Source: Promethearchaeota archaeon (GTDB lineage: Archaea > Asgardarchaeota > Lokiarchaeia > Sigynarchaeales > SOKP01). Taken from it: DNA of 18,050 bases. The DNA is taken from the NCBI GenBank assembly GCA_004524515.1, contig SDNV01000055.1, positions 1 through 18,050 of the forward strand, written 5' to 3'. This document shows positions 1 to 8,256 of the stretch, piece after piece; the first letter of the stretch is position 1, and the number at the start of each line of letters is the position of its first letter. Under the pieces are notes generated by a model, which saw only the letters and a program-made list of their open reading frames with translations, was not told where the DNA came from and ran no database searches. Both the position numbers and the translations under genes were made by a program.

Positions 1-2
1 AA

Positions 3-227
3 ATTGTTGAGATTGATGAAATTCAATATCCAATTAAAAAATTCTCGAGCGATATAAAATATCTTGATCTTTTTGGTTATCGGTATATTGAGCAAAATCG
101 CAGAAAGAAATCGGAGTGGGGTAAAAAGGCGCGTGAGGGCCATAAGATAATGTGGATAATTAAAGGAAGGCGATATGTAGGCCGAATTATGGATGGCGAG
201 TTTACTGAGTTAACAAAAAAGAAATAA
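3..227 (+). CDS. C-terminal fragment of an unknown basic protein (5' end outside window)
   Basis: This reading frame is open from the window edge and stops at TAA 225-227, giving 74 residues. It is the only plus frame open across this stretch; the other two hit stops early. The visible part is rich in Lys and Arg (for example EQNRRKKSEWGKKAREG) and ends in a lysine run, with a short beta-like segment (IMWIIKGRRYVGRIMDGEF) before it. That composition could suit a nucleic-acid-binding or ribosome-associated tail, but I recognise no family and assign no function. It converges on the lipocalin-like gene at 271, with a symmetrical hairpin at 245-265 between the two stops. Alternative: a chance open frame, but the stop position beside the hairpin favours a real gene end. 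Confidence 0.6.
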   Translation: MVEIDEIQYPIKKFSSDIKYLDLFGYRYIEQNRRKKSEWGKKAREGHKIMWIIKGRRYVGRIMDGEFTELTKKK

Positions 228-244
228 ATCTTAAAGAAAAAGAG

Positions 245-266
245 AAAAACTATGCCGTAGTTTTTT
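245..266. terminator. Bidirectional terminator-like hairpin between convergent genes
   Basis: AAAAACTA (245-252) and TAGTTTTT (258-265) are perfect reverse complements around the 5-base loop TGCCG. The plus transcript ends the stem in a run of six T. The minus transcript reads the same stem followed by a C/T-rich tract. It lies in the 43 bases between the stop at 227 and the stop at 271, so it could end both transcripts. Function is inferred from position and shape. Confidence 0.6.
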
Positions 267-270
267 AGAT

Positions 271-1338
271 TTAACTTAATTTAACCATTTCGTGAAGTGT
301 ATCTCCTTTTTCTTGGTATGAGGTCCCTTCATAAGTTGTTTTCAAATCGAAATTAGAATGGAATCTAAAATAACCAGGTCTAAGTCTTAAAAGATATTTT
401 ACGATAAAAACAATTACAGGATTAATTCCAAAATATTCGAGAACATTCCCGGAATCAATAATTTCTTGCACTTCAAGTGTCGTTTCAAGCTCATTAGGGA
501 TTTTAAATGTCAATTTATTAGGATACTCATTTGCTGCGTTTTTATCATACTCGAAATTTTCTTGTATGAGATCATATTCACCAGTACTAAGAATTACTTC
601 TTCATTTTTCGCCAGCATAATTACTTGTATTGGAAAGTTATCCATTTTTTTATTGCATTTAATATAAGCATAGCATAAGGTAAAGTTTTCGGAGTATAAG
701 CGCCCCCAATACCAGTACTCTATATATCTAGCCATGTTTATGTCCCCGAAATTGTGGTCGTGATACCCAATTCCTTTTACTTGAAGTGTTTTATTCTCAA
801 AGCGAATAGTTCCCTCTACTTCTGCTCTTGGAAGAGGTACACACCACGCGAAATATTTATTACCAAATTCTGTCCTTCCATTTCCAGGCATCCAACCATG
901 GACTTTCGCAGCAAATTTCAAGTGAATTCCTAAAGGATCTTCATCTAAATAAACTTCATAAACAGGTAAATCTTTGTTTGTAAAATCAACTTTTAAGTAG
1001 TTACGTCCAATCCGAATGTCCGGTATTTCCCGAGAAACAGCCATATCAGAACGTTTATAAAAGACTAATTTTCGTAATCTCTTTCCATTAGGCTTATATA
1101 TCGCGATCTCTACCGCAGTTTTACCAGATCGCTCATGAGCGGCACGAAAGAAACCAACTGCGGTATATCCCCCTTCAAGTCGAGCATCAAAATACCACCA
1201 TTCAAAATTGCCTTTCTTATTCAAATCAATATGTAAAGCATTATCTTTAGGCTGCAAAATTTTTATACTCCCATCACGACGTCCTGGTCCTGACCAACCC
1301 TCTTTTATTTTATTTGATGAATCTTTATTTTTTTCCAT
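271..1338 (-). CDS. Lipocalin-like protein of the CrtC/AttH (hydroxyneurosporene synthase-like) superfamily
   Basis: From the inner ATG the protein has 355 residues. Two superfamily signatures are visible: FEWWYFDARLEGG near residues 45-57 and GIGYHDHNFGD near 189-199, followed by an aromatic strand (YIEYWYWGRLY). This pattern is typical of the two-lipocalin-domain CrtC/AttH fold. CrtC hydrates a carotenoid double bond, while most relatives are uncharacterised, so the substrate here is unknown; a hydrophobic ligand is an inference. No signal peptide is seen, so it is probably cytoplasmic or peripheral. Start choice: an in-frame ATG at 1353 would add MLEKK, but a GGAG lies 6 bases before the ATG at 1338, and a TATA-like GCTTATAAAG (1356-1365) lies almost on top of the outer ATG. 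I therefore prefer 1338. A second family member is at 14251-15156. Confidence 0.85.
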   Translation of the reverse strand: MEKNKDSSNKIKEGWSGPGRRDGSIKILQPKDNALHIDLNKKGNFEWWYFDARLEGGYTAVGFFRAAHERSGKTAVEIAIYKPNGKRLRKLVFYKRSDMAVSREIPDIRIGRNYLKVDFTNKDLPVYEVYLDEDPLGIHLKFAAKVHGWMPGNGRTEFGNKYFAWCVPLPRAEVEGTIRFENKTLQVKGIGYHDHNFGDINMARYIEYWYWGRLYSENFTLCYAYIKCNKKMDNFPIQVIMLAKNEEVILSTGEYDLIQENFEYDKNAANEYPNKLTFKIPNELETTLEVQEIIDSGNVLEYFGINPVIVFIVKYLLRLRPGYFRFHSNFDLKTTYEGTSYQEKGDTLHEMVKLS

Positions 1339-1539
1339 TTTTTTCTCCAGCATAACTTTATAAGCTAAAAAAAAATCAGTTGTTAATTATTTCTATTTTT
1401 GAAGCTAATAAAATTATAATATTTTGATAATTAATAAAATTAAGAGAAAAGGATAACCAAATAATCTTATTATAGCTCTGTATATAAAATCAAGAATAGA
1501 ATAAGAAACTTTTTTATCATTTTAATCTTATATATAATT

Positions 1540-2715
1540 TCAGAAATAAACCTCATCGATAAAGGTTTTTAAACGGTCCATAGCAATTTTAATATTATTT
1601 ATATCTGTGGGATAGGAAAATCTTACGTACCCCTCTCCATTAGGTCCAAAGGAAATTCCGGGACAGATGGCTACGTGATTTTTTTCAAGTAAATTCATGG
1701 CAAAATCCATGCTTGAAGTTTGGAGCTCTTTTATATTAGCGAAGATATAAAATGCACCTTTAGGCTCCAAACAGCTTATTCCTTTCATTTTATTCAAACT
1801 TTTTACAATAAAATATCGACGCTCTTTATAAAGCCGTAGCATTTCTTGAGTTTCTTCTTCACATTTAAGTGCGTGAACTGCTGCTGCTTGAGAAATAGAG
1901 GGAGCACAAATTGCGAAGTTCTGTTGTATCGGCATCATTTTTTGGATTAGTTCTTCTGGTGCGATAATATATCCTAATCTCCACCCCGTCATTGCCCAGT
2001 ATTTGCTAAAACCATCAAGAATAATCAGTTTATTATGAGCCTCTTTAAATTTTTGATCACTTAGTGAGGGGGCTATTTCTCCATAATAGGTTAATTCCGC
2101 ATAGATCTCATCTGAGATCACCCAAAAATTGTTCTTTACCACAATATTCTGTATTTCTTTTAACGTTGATCCCGGAATAATTTGCCCTGTGGGATTTGAA
2201 GGACTATTTAGAATTAAAGCTTTTGTTTTTGGGGTAATAGACTCTTTAAGTTGATTTATATCTAAATTAAATTCTTTTTCCTCATAAATAGGAATAAAAA
2301 CTGGCTTTGCTCCAAAAAAGCTTACAAAATTTACATAACAGGGGTATCCGGGGTCAGTTATAATTACTTCATCTCCCGGATTTAATATGGTAGAAAAGAT
2401 ATTAAAAAATGCAGGGCTTGTGCCTCCTGTAATCATAAATTGAGTATTGGGATCAAAATATGTATTTCTAGATTTAAGTTTATATTCTGAAAGTGCCTCT
2501 CTCAATTCTAAATATCCTAAAGAATGGGTGTAATGGGTCTTACCGTCTTTAATATCTGAAAAACACCCCTCTACTATCCGAGAAGGAGTATCAAAATCAG
2601 GCTCCCCAATTTCCATATGCACAATATCAATTCCGTTTCGCTCCATTTCAAGTGCTCTTGCAAGCACTTCCATTACGATAAAGGGTTTTACTGAATTTAT
2701 TCTTTCTGAATACAT
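1540..2715 (-). CDS. PLP-dependent aminotransferase, class I/II (aspartate aminotransferase-like)
   Basis: A full-length (391-residue) fold-type I aminotransferase. It should transfer an amino group between an amino acid and a 2-oxo acid through pyridoxal phosphate in the cytoplasm. Visible residues: phosphate-binding GGTSPA at 97-102, ring-stacking Tyr124 in DPGYP, SPSNPTG with Asn174, Asp202 in SDEIYAEL (pairs with the PLP nitrogen), Schiff-base Lys238 in FSKYWAMTGWR with Arg246, and the substrate-carboxylate Arg365 in VRFSYP. All key residues are present, so it looks active. The N-terminal pattern (FIVMEVLARALE... IHLEIGEPDF-like) matches archaeal and bacterial alanine/aspartate/aromatic aminotransferases; amino-acid specificity cannot be read from sequence. 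It is divergent from the URO-D gene at 2909 and has a TATA-like box exactly 21 bases before its ATG. No Shine-Dalgarno site is seen. Confidence 0.95.
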   Translation of the reverse strand: MYSERINSVKPFIVMEVLARALEMERNGIDIVHMEIGEPDFDTPSRIVEGCFSDIKDGKTHYTHSLGYLELREALSEYKLKSRNTYFDPNTQFMITGGTSPAFFNIFSTILNPGDEVIITDPGYPCYVNFVSFFGAKPVFIPIYEEKEFNLDINQLKESITPKTKALILNSPSNPTGQIIPGSTLKEIQNIVVKNNFWVISDEIYAELTYYGEIAPSLSDQKFKEAHNKLIILDGFSKYWAMTGWRLGYIIAPEELIQKMMPIQQNFAICAPSISQAAAVHALKCEEETQEMLRLYKERRYFIVKSLNKMKGISCLEPKGAFYIFANIKELQTSSMDFAMNLLEKNHVAICPGISFGPNGEGYVRFSYPTDINNIKIAMDRLKTFIDEVYF

Positions 2716-2736
2716 TTACATATTTCAATGGACTAT

Positions 2737-2746
2737 TTATTTAAAA
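2737..2746 (-). promoter_or_regulatory. TATA-like box of the aminotransferase gene (possible leaderless promoter)
   Basis: On the minus strand this reads TTTTAAATAA. It ends exactly 21 bases before the ATG at 2715, so it covers -31 to -22 relative to that A. Archaeal TATA boxes centre about 26 bases before the transcription start, so transcription could begin at or next to the start codon. An identical box stands in the mirror position for the divergent gene. Confidence 0.55.
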
Positions 2747-2877
2747 CATAATTTGATTTTAGTCTTTAAAAAAATAATTATTCAAATTTTCATTTTATAA
2801 TTTGCTTCTTTAAAATCAGTTTATTAACAATATTTACAGAGATAAAAAAATTATTACAATTAACTAAGCATTATTAC

Positions 2878-2887
2878 TTTTAAATAA
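2878..2887 (+). promoter_or_regulatory. TATA-like box of the first URO-D family gene
   Basis: TTTTAAATAA on the plus strand, ending exactly 21 bases before the ATG at 2909. It is the same 10-mer at the same distance as for the divergent aminotransferase gene. GGATGTG at 2891-2897 between box and ATG could be a weak ribosome-binding site, which would instead imply a leader. Confidence 0.55.
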
Positions 2888-2908
2888 TTTGGATGTGAAA
2901 TTATACAT

Positions 2909-4069
2909 ATGAATAGTTTTGAAAGAGTTTGGGCAGCATTAAATTTAGAAGAACCCGATAAAATTCCATTATTTACTCCGGGTATAGATGGAAATTTGTC
3001 AGATAAAATCCTTGGCAAAAAAGAAAGATCTACCTTTGAAATAGTTGAAGAATTAGCTAAGGAAAATCCAAACTGGGTTGAAATGGTAAATGGAATTATT
3101 AGTGATCTTCAAGTAAACGTTTTTTCAAAAGCAGCGATTGCGGCAGCTCAACTTGGATTTGATGCAATTGGTGCAGGATATATACCTTTTATAATTGAAA
3201 GCATGGAAGAAATGACTGACATTTTCGGAAAAAAGCACAAAATAAAAAATATTGATGGAAATATATATCCTGATTATTATGGGGGAAGCGTTAAGGACAG
3301 AAGAGATTGGGAAGCTTTCCCAAAACCAGATTTTAAAGATATATATAAGGACGCCAAAAAATTTTATAAAGGAGTAATTCGCAAATGTAAAAAATCTAAT
3401 AGTGAAATAACAATCGTAGCTCAAAATAGCTTAGCGTCGATCTTCCCCCCTGTGTGGCAAGGCATGGGTATGAATAACTTTGCTCGAGCATTAAAAAATG
3501 ATCCAAAACTCATCAAAGAGCGTTTTGATTATACTACGGAATTTGTTTTAACCGCTTTTCGAGCCTATAATGATGCTGGTGCTAAAATCTTCATGGAAGG
3601 AGGGGATATAGCGTTTCGTTCCGGTCCAATGATTAATCCAAAATATTTTGACAAATATTTATTGCCATGTTATCAGCAAGTTGCGGAAGAAATTCATGAT
3701 TGGGGAGGAAAATATATATTACATACTGATGGAGATATCACTACCCTATTAGATTTCATTGTGGAATCTAATTTCGATGCCTTGCAGTGTTTAGAACTTC
3801 CTTTTGTGGATCCATATTATGTCAACAAACAAGTGGGAGATAAATTATGTTTAATAGGCAATATTGATACAAAACATATTTTAGTGGATGCCACCAAAGA
3901 GGAGGTTCAAAAAGCCGTAAAAAATGCGATTAAAGCTTTGGGCAATGGAGGAGGATTCATGCTTTCGTCATCTAATTTCCATCCGGGAATGTCCTTAGAT
4001 CGAATAAAATGGATGATTGAGGCAGGTAAAAATTTTGGTGTGTATCCATTGGATCAGAATCTGATTTAA
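2909..4069 (+). CDS. URO-D/MtaA superfamily protein, subfamily with HxD in place of HxC
   Basis: A 386-residue TIM-barrel protein of the uroporphyrinogen decarboxylase superfamily, which includes HemE and the corrinoid methyltransferases MtaA, MtbA and CmuA. Evidence: N-terminal MNSFERVWAALNLEEPDKIP, the segment around YILHTDGDITTLLDFIVES (269-287), LIGNID (315-320), and the C-terminal GGGFMLSSSNFHPGMSLD (347-364). The HemE N-terminal RQAGRY-like arginine motif is absent, so it is not HemE. In zinc-dependent methyltransferases the barrel carries His-x-Cys; here it is His272-Thr-Asp274, so ordinary Zn-thiolate chemistry is doubtful. Probably cytoplasmic, substrate unknown; methyl transfer or another one-carbon/decarboxylase-type reaction is only a family-level guess. 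It is followed on the same strand by a second URO-D protein after 131 bases, possibly co-transcribed. Confidence 0.88.
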   Translation: MNSFERVWAALNLEEPDKIPLFTPGIDGNLSDKILGKKERSTFEIVEELAKENPNWVEMVNGIISDLQVNVFSKAAIAAAQLGFDAIGAGYIPFIIESMEEMTDIFGKKHKIKNIDGNIYPDYYGGSVKDRRDWEAFPKPDFKDIYKDAKKFYKGVIRKCKKSNSEITIVAQNSLASIFPPVWQGMGMNNFARALKNDPKLIKERFDYTTEFVLTAFRAYNDAGAKIFMEGGDIAFRSGPMINPKYFDKYLLPCYQQVAEEIHDWGGKYILHTDGDITTLLDFIVESNFDALQCLELPFVDPYYVNKQVGDKLCLIGNIDTKHILVDATKEEVQKAVKNAIKALGNGGGFMLSSSNFHPGMSLDRIKWMIEAGKNFGVYPLDQNLI

Positions 4070-4200
4070 TTTATTGATATTTAACCAAAAATTATTTCTA
4101 TAACTTATTTATTATCCATGTACTATTTTTATATTTTAAATAAGTTTTAATAAAAATATGAATTTGTGAAGTAAATACAAAAAATTGATAATTAGGGGAA

Positions 4201-5340
4201 ATGAACGCCTATAAAGAAGATATAGAGGAAGCTAAAGAGAGATTAAAAGCATGGTGGGATTATGAAATAATCGATCGTCCCTGTATTTCTTATATATACC
4301 CACGACCAGATGCGAATTTCAAAGGTGTATTTGATATGTGGATGTTAGCAAAACATTGGGACGATATTGAAGGATATATTGAAGATTTTGAAACAAAAGC
4401 TCCAACTCTTTATTTTGGAGGAGAAACCATACCGTGGTTATGGCCCAATTATGGTCCGGGAATAATGGCATCAGTTCTTGGTATCGACCCCCAATTTGAT
4501 GGGAATACCGTGTGGTTTAGTAGACCTACATCCATTGACGAGATAGTTCCTCTACTGGAAAGTGTGGAATTGAATAAAAATAACAAATGGTACAGTCGTT
4601 TGTTGCAAATTACCGAAGTGGCAGCTAAACATGCGGGAAAAGAATATGCAATTGCTTTTACTGACTTGGGGGGAATTCTTGATATAATTTCTTCATTCTT
4701 AGGGCCAAAAGACTTAATTGTTGCTATGAAACGTAAACCCGAAATAATTGACAGATGCCGAGCAATTATTGTGGAAAAATGGTTGAAAGTGTATAAGGAT
4801 CTTCGTCAAATAATCGATCGTTATGGAGATGGATTTACAAATTGGTTAAATGTATGGGCTCCCAAAGATTGGTATCCGATTCAATGTGACATTAGTTATA
4901 TGCTCTCTCCTAAATATTTTGAAAGATTTGCACTAGAGGATATCATCACTCTTACAGAACATATGGATTATTCAATTTATCACTGCGATGGTCCTGGACA
5001 GTTAGTTCATTTAGACTCCATATTAGCTATTCCTACTCTAAATGGGATCCAATGGGTTCCAGGAGCAGGAGAGGAACATGCTGGAAGTGATAAATGGATG
5101 CCGGTTTACGAAAAAATACAAGCGGTCAAGAAAAATATAATCGTAGACAATCCGATATTTAATCCAAAGTATGTCACCCATCTTTATAAAAAGTTAGATC
5201 CTAGAGGCCTTATCATGATTTTAATCTTTATGGATTTATATCAGACTATGTTTCATTTACCTGAATTTTTGGGAGGAGCAGGAGGAGAAGGCGATTTTAC
5301 GGCTTTCAAAAGGCAATATCGAAAGAAAATGAAGAAATAA
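4201..5340 (+). CDS. URO-D superfamily protein of the WW-N-terminus / HxDGPG subfamily
   Basis: A 379-residue protein from a distinct URO-D superfamily branch, often annotated only as uroporphyrinogen decarboxylase or cobalamin-independent methionine synthase-like. Visible marks: EAKERLKAWWDYEIIDRPCISY at the N-terminus, WLWPNYGPG near 79-87, YHCDGPGQLVHLDSILAIP at 260-278, and NGIQWVPGAG at 281-290. From memory the usual form of the core motif is HLDGPG; here it is His261-Cys262-Asp263-Gly264, so a cysteine has entered the likely active site. No HemE arginine motif is present, and no reaction can be assigned. A G-rich AGGGG lies just before the ATG, but very close (2 bases). The gene sits between another URO-D protein and a small NTF2-like protein, all on plus, suggesting a linked function. 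Confidence 0.87.
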   Translation: MNAYKEDIEEAKERLKAWWDYEIIDRPCISYIYPRPDANFKGVFDMWMLAKHWDDIEGYIEDFETKAPTLYFGGETIPWLWPNYGPGIMASVLGIDPQFDGNTVWFSRPTSIDEIVPLLESVELNKNNKWYSRLLQITEVAAKHAGKEYAIAFTDLGGILDIISSFLGPKDLIVAMKRKPEIIDRCRAIIVEKWLKVYKDLRQIIDRYGDGFTNWLNVWAPKDWYPIQCDISYMLSPKYFERFALEDIITLTEHMDYSIYHCDGPGQLVHLDSILAIPTLNGIQWVPGAGEEHAGSDKWMPVYEKIQAVKKNIIVDNPIFNPKYVTHLYKKLDPRGLIMILIFMDLYQTMFHLPEFLGGAGGEGDFTAFKRQYRKKMKK

Positions 5341-5435
5341 TAGCTCATTTTCCAAATTATTATTTTTATTTATTTAAACAAATCTTTTAATTTTAGAATT
5401 ATTTTCCAGCATATTTACATTTTAATTGTGATCTT

Positions 5436-5861
5436 ATGCTAAATATAACTGAGGAAATAGAAGAAATCGTAAATAGAGAGACCCGAGCCTGGGATACTCA
5501 AAATGTTGATCTGTTGTTAACAATATTTCATCCAGATATGGTGTGTCCATGGCCTAAAACACCTCAATCCCACGATCCAATGGATTGGGTTTTAGAAATT
5601 GGCAGATTTAATTATGTACGCTGGAGAAAAGCTTATTTAGATTTGTTTAATAGTCATAGACTAGTTCATAATAAAAGAGAAATTAAAAAAATTGAGATTT
5701 CCAAGGAAAAGGATGGGGCATTTGCAGTAGTTGACATTGATACTTTGTGGGTTGATAATGATGGAAATAAAAATCATTGGAAGGGAAGAGTTTGTAAAGT
5801 ATATACAAAGATTGGGAATGAGTGGAAATTAATTATGCATACCGGCACTTTGCAATATTAG
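5436..5861 (+). CDS. NTF2-like (SnoaL / DUF4440-type) small protein
   Basis: A complete 141-residue protein with the NTF2-like cone-fold pattern. An N-terminal helix (ITEEIEEIVNRETRAWDTQN) leads into LLLTIFHPDMVCPWP, then a central helical part with WRKAYLDLFNSH. Antiparallel strands follow (REIKKIEIS, AFAVVDIDTLWVD, HWKGRVCKVYTKIGNEWKLIMHTGTLQY). These folds form a hydrophobic pocket and serve as small-molecule enzymes or binding proteins; no catalytic residue can be assigned here. It follows the second URO-D gene after 95 bases, so it may act on a related small molecule. The upstream GTGATC, two bases before the ATG, resembles the distal part of an archaeal Shine-Dalgarno site but is unusually close. 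No signal peptide. The gene ends 27 bases from a convergent gene with a hairpin between. Confidence 0.8.
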   Translation: MLNITEEIEEIVNRETRAWDTQNVDLLLTIFHPDMVCPWPKTPQSHDPMDWVLEIGRFNYVRWRKAYLDLFNSHRLVHNKREIKKIEISKEKDGAFAVVDIDTLWVDNDGNKNHWKGRVCKVYTKIGNEWKLIMHTGTLQY

Positions 5862-5862
5862 G

Positions 5863-5875
5863 AAAAACGGTTTTT
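5863..5875. terminator. Short A-tract/T-tract hairpin between convergent stops
   Basis: AAAAA (5863-5867) pairs with TTTTT around the loop CGG, inside the 27-base gap between the stops at 5861 and 5889. On plus it runs into six T. Read on minus it also ends in a T-run. Likely a shared terminator; weak as an RNA stem because it is all A-U. Confidence 0.45.
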
Positions 5876-5888
5876 TAAGATTTGAAAA

Positions 5889-8111
5889 TCAAATACTTCG
5901 GTCATCATACCAATCATCACTAAGAAGTGGACCTACTTTACCATGTTTTACATATTTAGTCCCACAATATTGAGCATATTGTTTAATAAAATCGGTAAAA
6001 AAAGCGTCTAAGGTTAAGCCGTGACAGTTTGCGTAAGTTCTATAGGACACAACTCCTCGAGGAGTAAGAGCAATTAAACGACGACCAACAATATTAACGC
6101 CCGATTCTTTTGCCCACACAACTGCTTTATCTATATCAATAGCATTTGAAACCGCACTCCAAAAATAAGCACCCCGCATGGATAAACATGAAGCAAAACC
6201 ATATTCTCCCATAAATAAGTATTGAAAGGGGTCTGTTTCAATCATAATTTCAATTAATCCCTCATAATCAGAATCGGGAGTGATCATAATCCTTCGAATT
6301 CTTTCTAAATTTTCTTTTATTTCTAGTACGATGGTTTGGTCTGCTTCATTTGGAATTTCGTGCAGCTTTTCTCTCAAATCTTCATAAATCGGATTATGAG
6401 CTATATCAACCTCTAGATTTTTATATAAAGTTGCTGTTTGTTTTAGTTCTAAAGAGATTCTTCTTTTTTTTTCATTTGCTGCATTTTCAACAGTATAGGT
6501 ATATTTGACAGAAAAATTTGATCTCCAATGCGAGATTTTGACAGTTGGGAGCGATTTAATTATCTTTTCAATCCATAATTTCACAGGAGGTTCCGTCCAT
6601 AACCAATCATGCTCTCTTTCTTCAAGTTTATCTTCAATAAGACGAAGAAGATATAGATAATTTTTCCCTCTACCTAATTTTTCCAATAAAAATAAAGCAG
6701 GATAAAGTTTTTCATCAACTTGGTTAACATTATATTTCTTATCAAATATCAGATTTAGCTTCTCTTCAATTGCCTCGTTTTTTATGGTTTTTACTAAATT
6801 GAGGCTCATCTGCGAAATTTCATTCGCAAGTGAATTCTTTATTTGCTTTATTAACCGATTTTTTTCCTTTTTATTATATAATCCTTTTTGCCATAAACTT
6901 AATCTATGCTCTAGATTGGAAGCTCGTATCTTTAGCTGATCTAGTTTTCGATGAGAGTCTTGTTTTATAATTACCCGAATAGATTTCAGTTCCTCTTCTG
7001 TATTCCATATTCTATTTTCATAATTTTTTAAAGGTTTCATTTCTAAACTAATCCCTAAACGATCCGCAAGTTCTTTTGCTTTACTATAAATAGATGTAAG
7101 TTCTGGTTGATTTAGAAAAGAGAATTTACGAGAAAATTTGTGTTGTACAACTTCAGAAAGGTCTAACTTTTTAATAATGATTCTTTCAAATTGTCTAGGA
7201 TTAAGTAAAAATCCCAATCTATAAATCCCTTCTAAAAAATTTTCAACTAGGGAAGTTGAGACATTTTTATCATCTGAAATTTCAAGAAGCATTACAAAAA
7301 AATCCCATGGGATTACCCAATTAGCTGCAAAATCCAGCGCATCCAAAAGAATCGACTGTTGCAATCGAAATTTTTGGCGGAATATAATCGCCATAAGTGC
7401 TCTGGCAGTCTTGGTTCCTTTTTTTAATGGTTTTTGTAATTCTCTCTCTAAACTAGTTTTAATATGAGACATATCTGCTATAATAACAATATCCCGAAGC
7501 ATTTCCCGCTTGACATAGTAATGGTGTTCCTTGATTACACATTCAAATAAGCCAAGAGAGCACAAGGGTGTCAAATGACTAAACTTTTTAGAAACATCTC
7601 TTAAAAAATAGAAAGCCTGGTTGGCCCCACTTGAAATATTATTTAATACCGCTTCCACTATAATCTCATTTATCAGCTCAGGACGTTTCATAAGCCATTG
7701 TTGAAATATCATAATGCAATTAAAAGGATCTGTTTTCATATTTTTAAGTAAAATTTGGACAAACTCATCAGTAACTAACTCTCTATGATTAGCGCTTACA
7801 TAATAAAAATCATTTATAGCTTCTTTTGGGAATTTATCAAAATGATTGTAATAAATATCCATCAGATCCTTAGTTTTATCGGTTAGTTGACTAGCTAGTG
7901 TTTGTAAGATATGAAATATTCTTGCTGGATTTAGTTCAAATAGAGAAACTAATAACTCAATAACATCAGAAGAGAAAAATTCTGGATTGTAATGAGAAGA
8001 AACACTTATCTTTTCTATAGATTTTTCTGGATCTGCTAATATTGACTCTTTGAGGGTTACCTTGCTTAACTCATAGTATTCTAAGTTTTTTAATAAATCT
8101 TCCTGGGTCAT
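5889..8111 (-). CDS. Large helical-repeat protein with a conserved-looking C-terminal globular domain, function unknown
   Basis: A complete 740-residue protein that I do not recognise. Residues about 1-340 are almost all helical, with repeated two-helix units like those of HEAT/ARM or TPR-type solenoids (for example SSDVIELLVSLFELNPARIFHIL). Residues about 355-450 are charged and coiled-coil-like. Residues about 500-610 mix strands and helices. The last 118 residues (623-740) look like a separate compact domain: DPFQYLFMGEYGFASCLSMRG with Cys642, DIDKAVVWAKESGVNIVGRR, SYRTYANCHG with Cys696-His697, YCGTKY with Cys716, ending WYDDRSI. This tail faintly resembles C-terminal domains of PcfJ-like large bacterial proteins, but that is from memory only. 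No signal peptide or membrane segment is seen. The M23-type gene lies upstream on the same strand after 145 bases containing a palindrome. Scaffold and enzyme roles are both possible. Confidence 0.9.
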   Translation of the reverse strand: MTQEDLLKNLEYYELSKVTLKESILADPEKSIEKISVSSHYNPEFFSSDVIELLVSLFELNPARIFHILQTLASQLTDKTKDLMDIYYNHFDKFPKEAINDFYYVSANHRELVTDEFVQILLKNMKTDPFNCIMIFQQWLMKRPELINEIIVEAVLNNISSGANQAFYFLRDVSKKFSHLTPLCSLGLFECVIKEHHYYVKREMLRDIVIIADMSHIKTSLERELQKPLKKGTKTARALMAIIFRQKFRLQQSILLDALDFAANWVIPWDFFVMLLEISDDKNVSTSLVENFLEGIYRLGFLLNPRQFERIIIKKLDLSEVVQHKFSRKFSFLNQPELTSIYSKAKELADRLGISLEMKPLKNYENRIWNTEEELKSIRVIIKQDSHRKLDQLKIRASNLEHRLSLWQKGLYNKKEKNRLIKQIKNSLANEISQMSLNLVKTIKNEAIEEKLNLIFDKKYNVNQVDEKLYPALFLLEKLGRGKNYLYLLRLIEDKLEEREHDWLWTEPPVKLWIEKIIKSLPTVKISHWRSNFSVKYTYTVENAANEKKRRISLELKQTATLYKNLEVDIAHNPIYEDLREKLHEIPNEADQTIVLEIKENLERIRRIMITPDSDYEGLIEIMIETDPFQYLFMGEYGFASCLSMRGAYFWSAVSNAIDIDKAVVWAKESGVNIVGRRLIALTPRGVVSYRTYANCHGLTLDAFFTDFIKQYAQYCGTKYVKHGKVGPLLSDDWYDDRSI

Positions 8112-8229
8112 TTATTTTTATAATGATTTTTAAGTGATAAATTAATATTTCAACCCTTTTTGAACATTTTTAGTTTTTTAGAAATTAGAAATTTTAAATT
8201 TTTTCATCCAAAATTCTGTAAAATTTTAA

Positions 8230-8249
8230 TAAATCAATTAATTGATTTA
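8230..8249. repeat. 20-base perfect palindrome, possible operator
   Basis: TAAATCAATT followed directly by AATTGATTTA reads the same on both strands with no spacer. It starts 7 bases beyond the stop of the M23-type gene and lies 119 bases upstream of the 740-residue protein gene. A spacer-free palindrome cannot form a normal hairpin loop without opening its centre, so a dimeric protein-binding site is more natural than a terminator. Local A+T richness raises the chance of coincidence. Confidence 0.4.
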
Positions 8250-8256
8250 GGTTAAT

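Noticed and set aside
1406..1442. Direct repeat TAATAAAATTA, two copies 26 bases apart
   Set aside because: Short, A/T only, no third copy seen; not evidence for a CRISPR or other array.
2754..2818. TGATTTTA and TAAAATCA inverted pair in the divergent promoter region
   Set aside because: The arms are only 8 bases, nearly all A/T, and 49 bases apart; a chance match is likely in this composition.
4124..4158. TATTTTTAT / ATAAAAATA inverted pair between two URO-D genes
   Set aside because: Pure A/T arms with a 17-base spacer in a very A/T-rich gap; the stem would be weak, and the gap separates tandem genes.
2909..5340. HemE (true uroporphyrinogen decarboxylase) annotation for the URO-D proteins
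   Set aside because: The HemE N-terminal RQAGRY-like arginine motif is absent, no other haem-synthesis genes are nearby, and the proteins fit methyltransferase-like subfamilies better.
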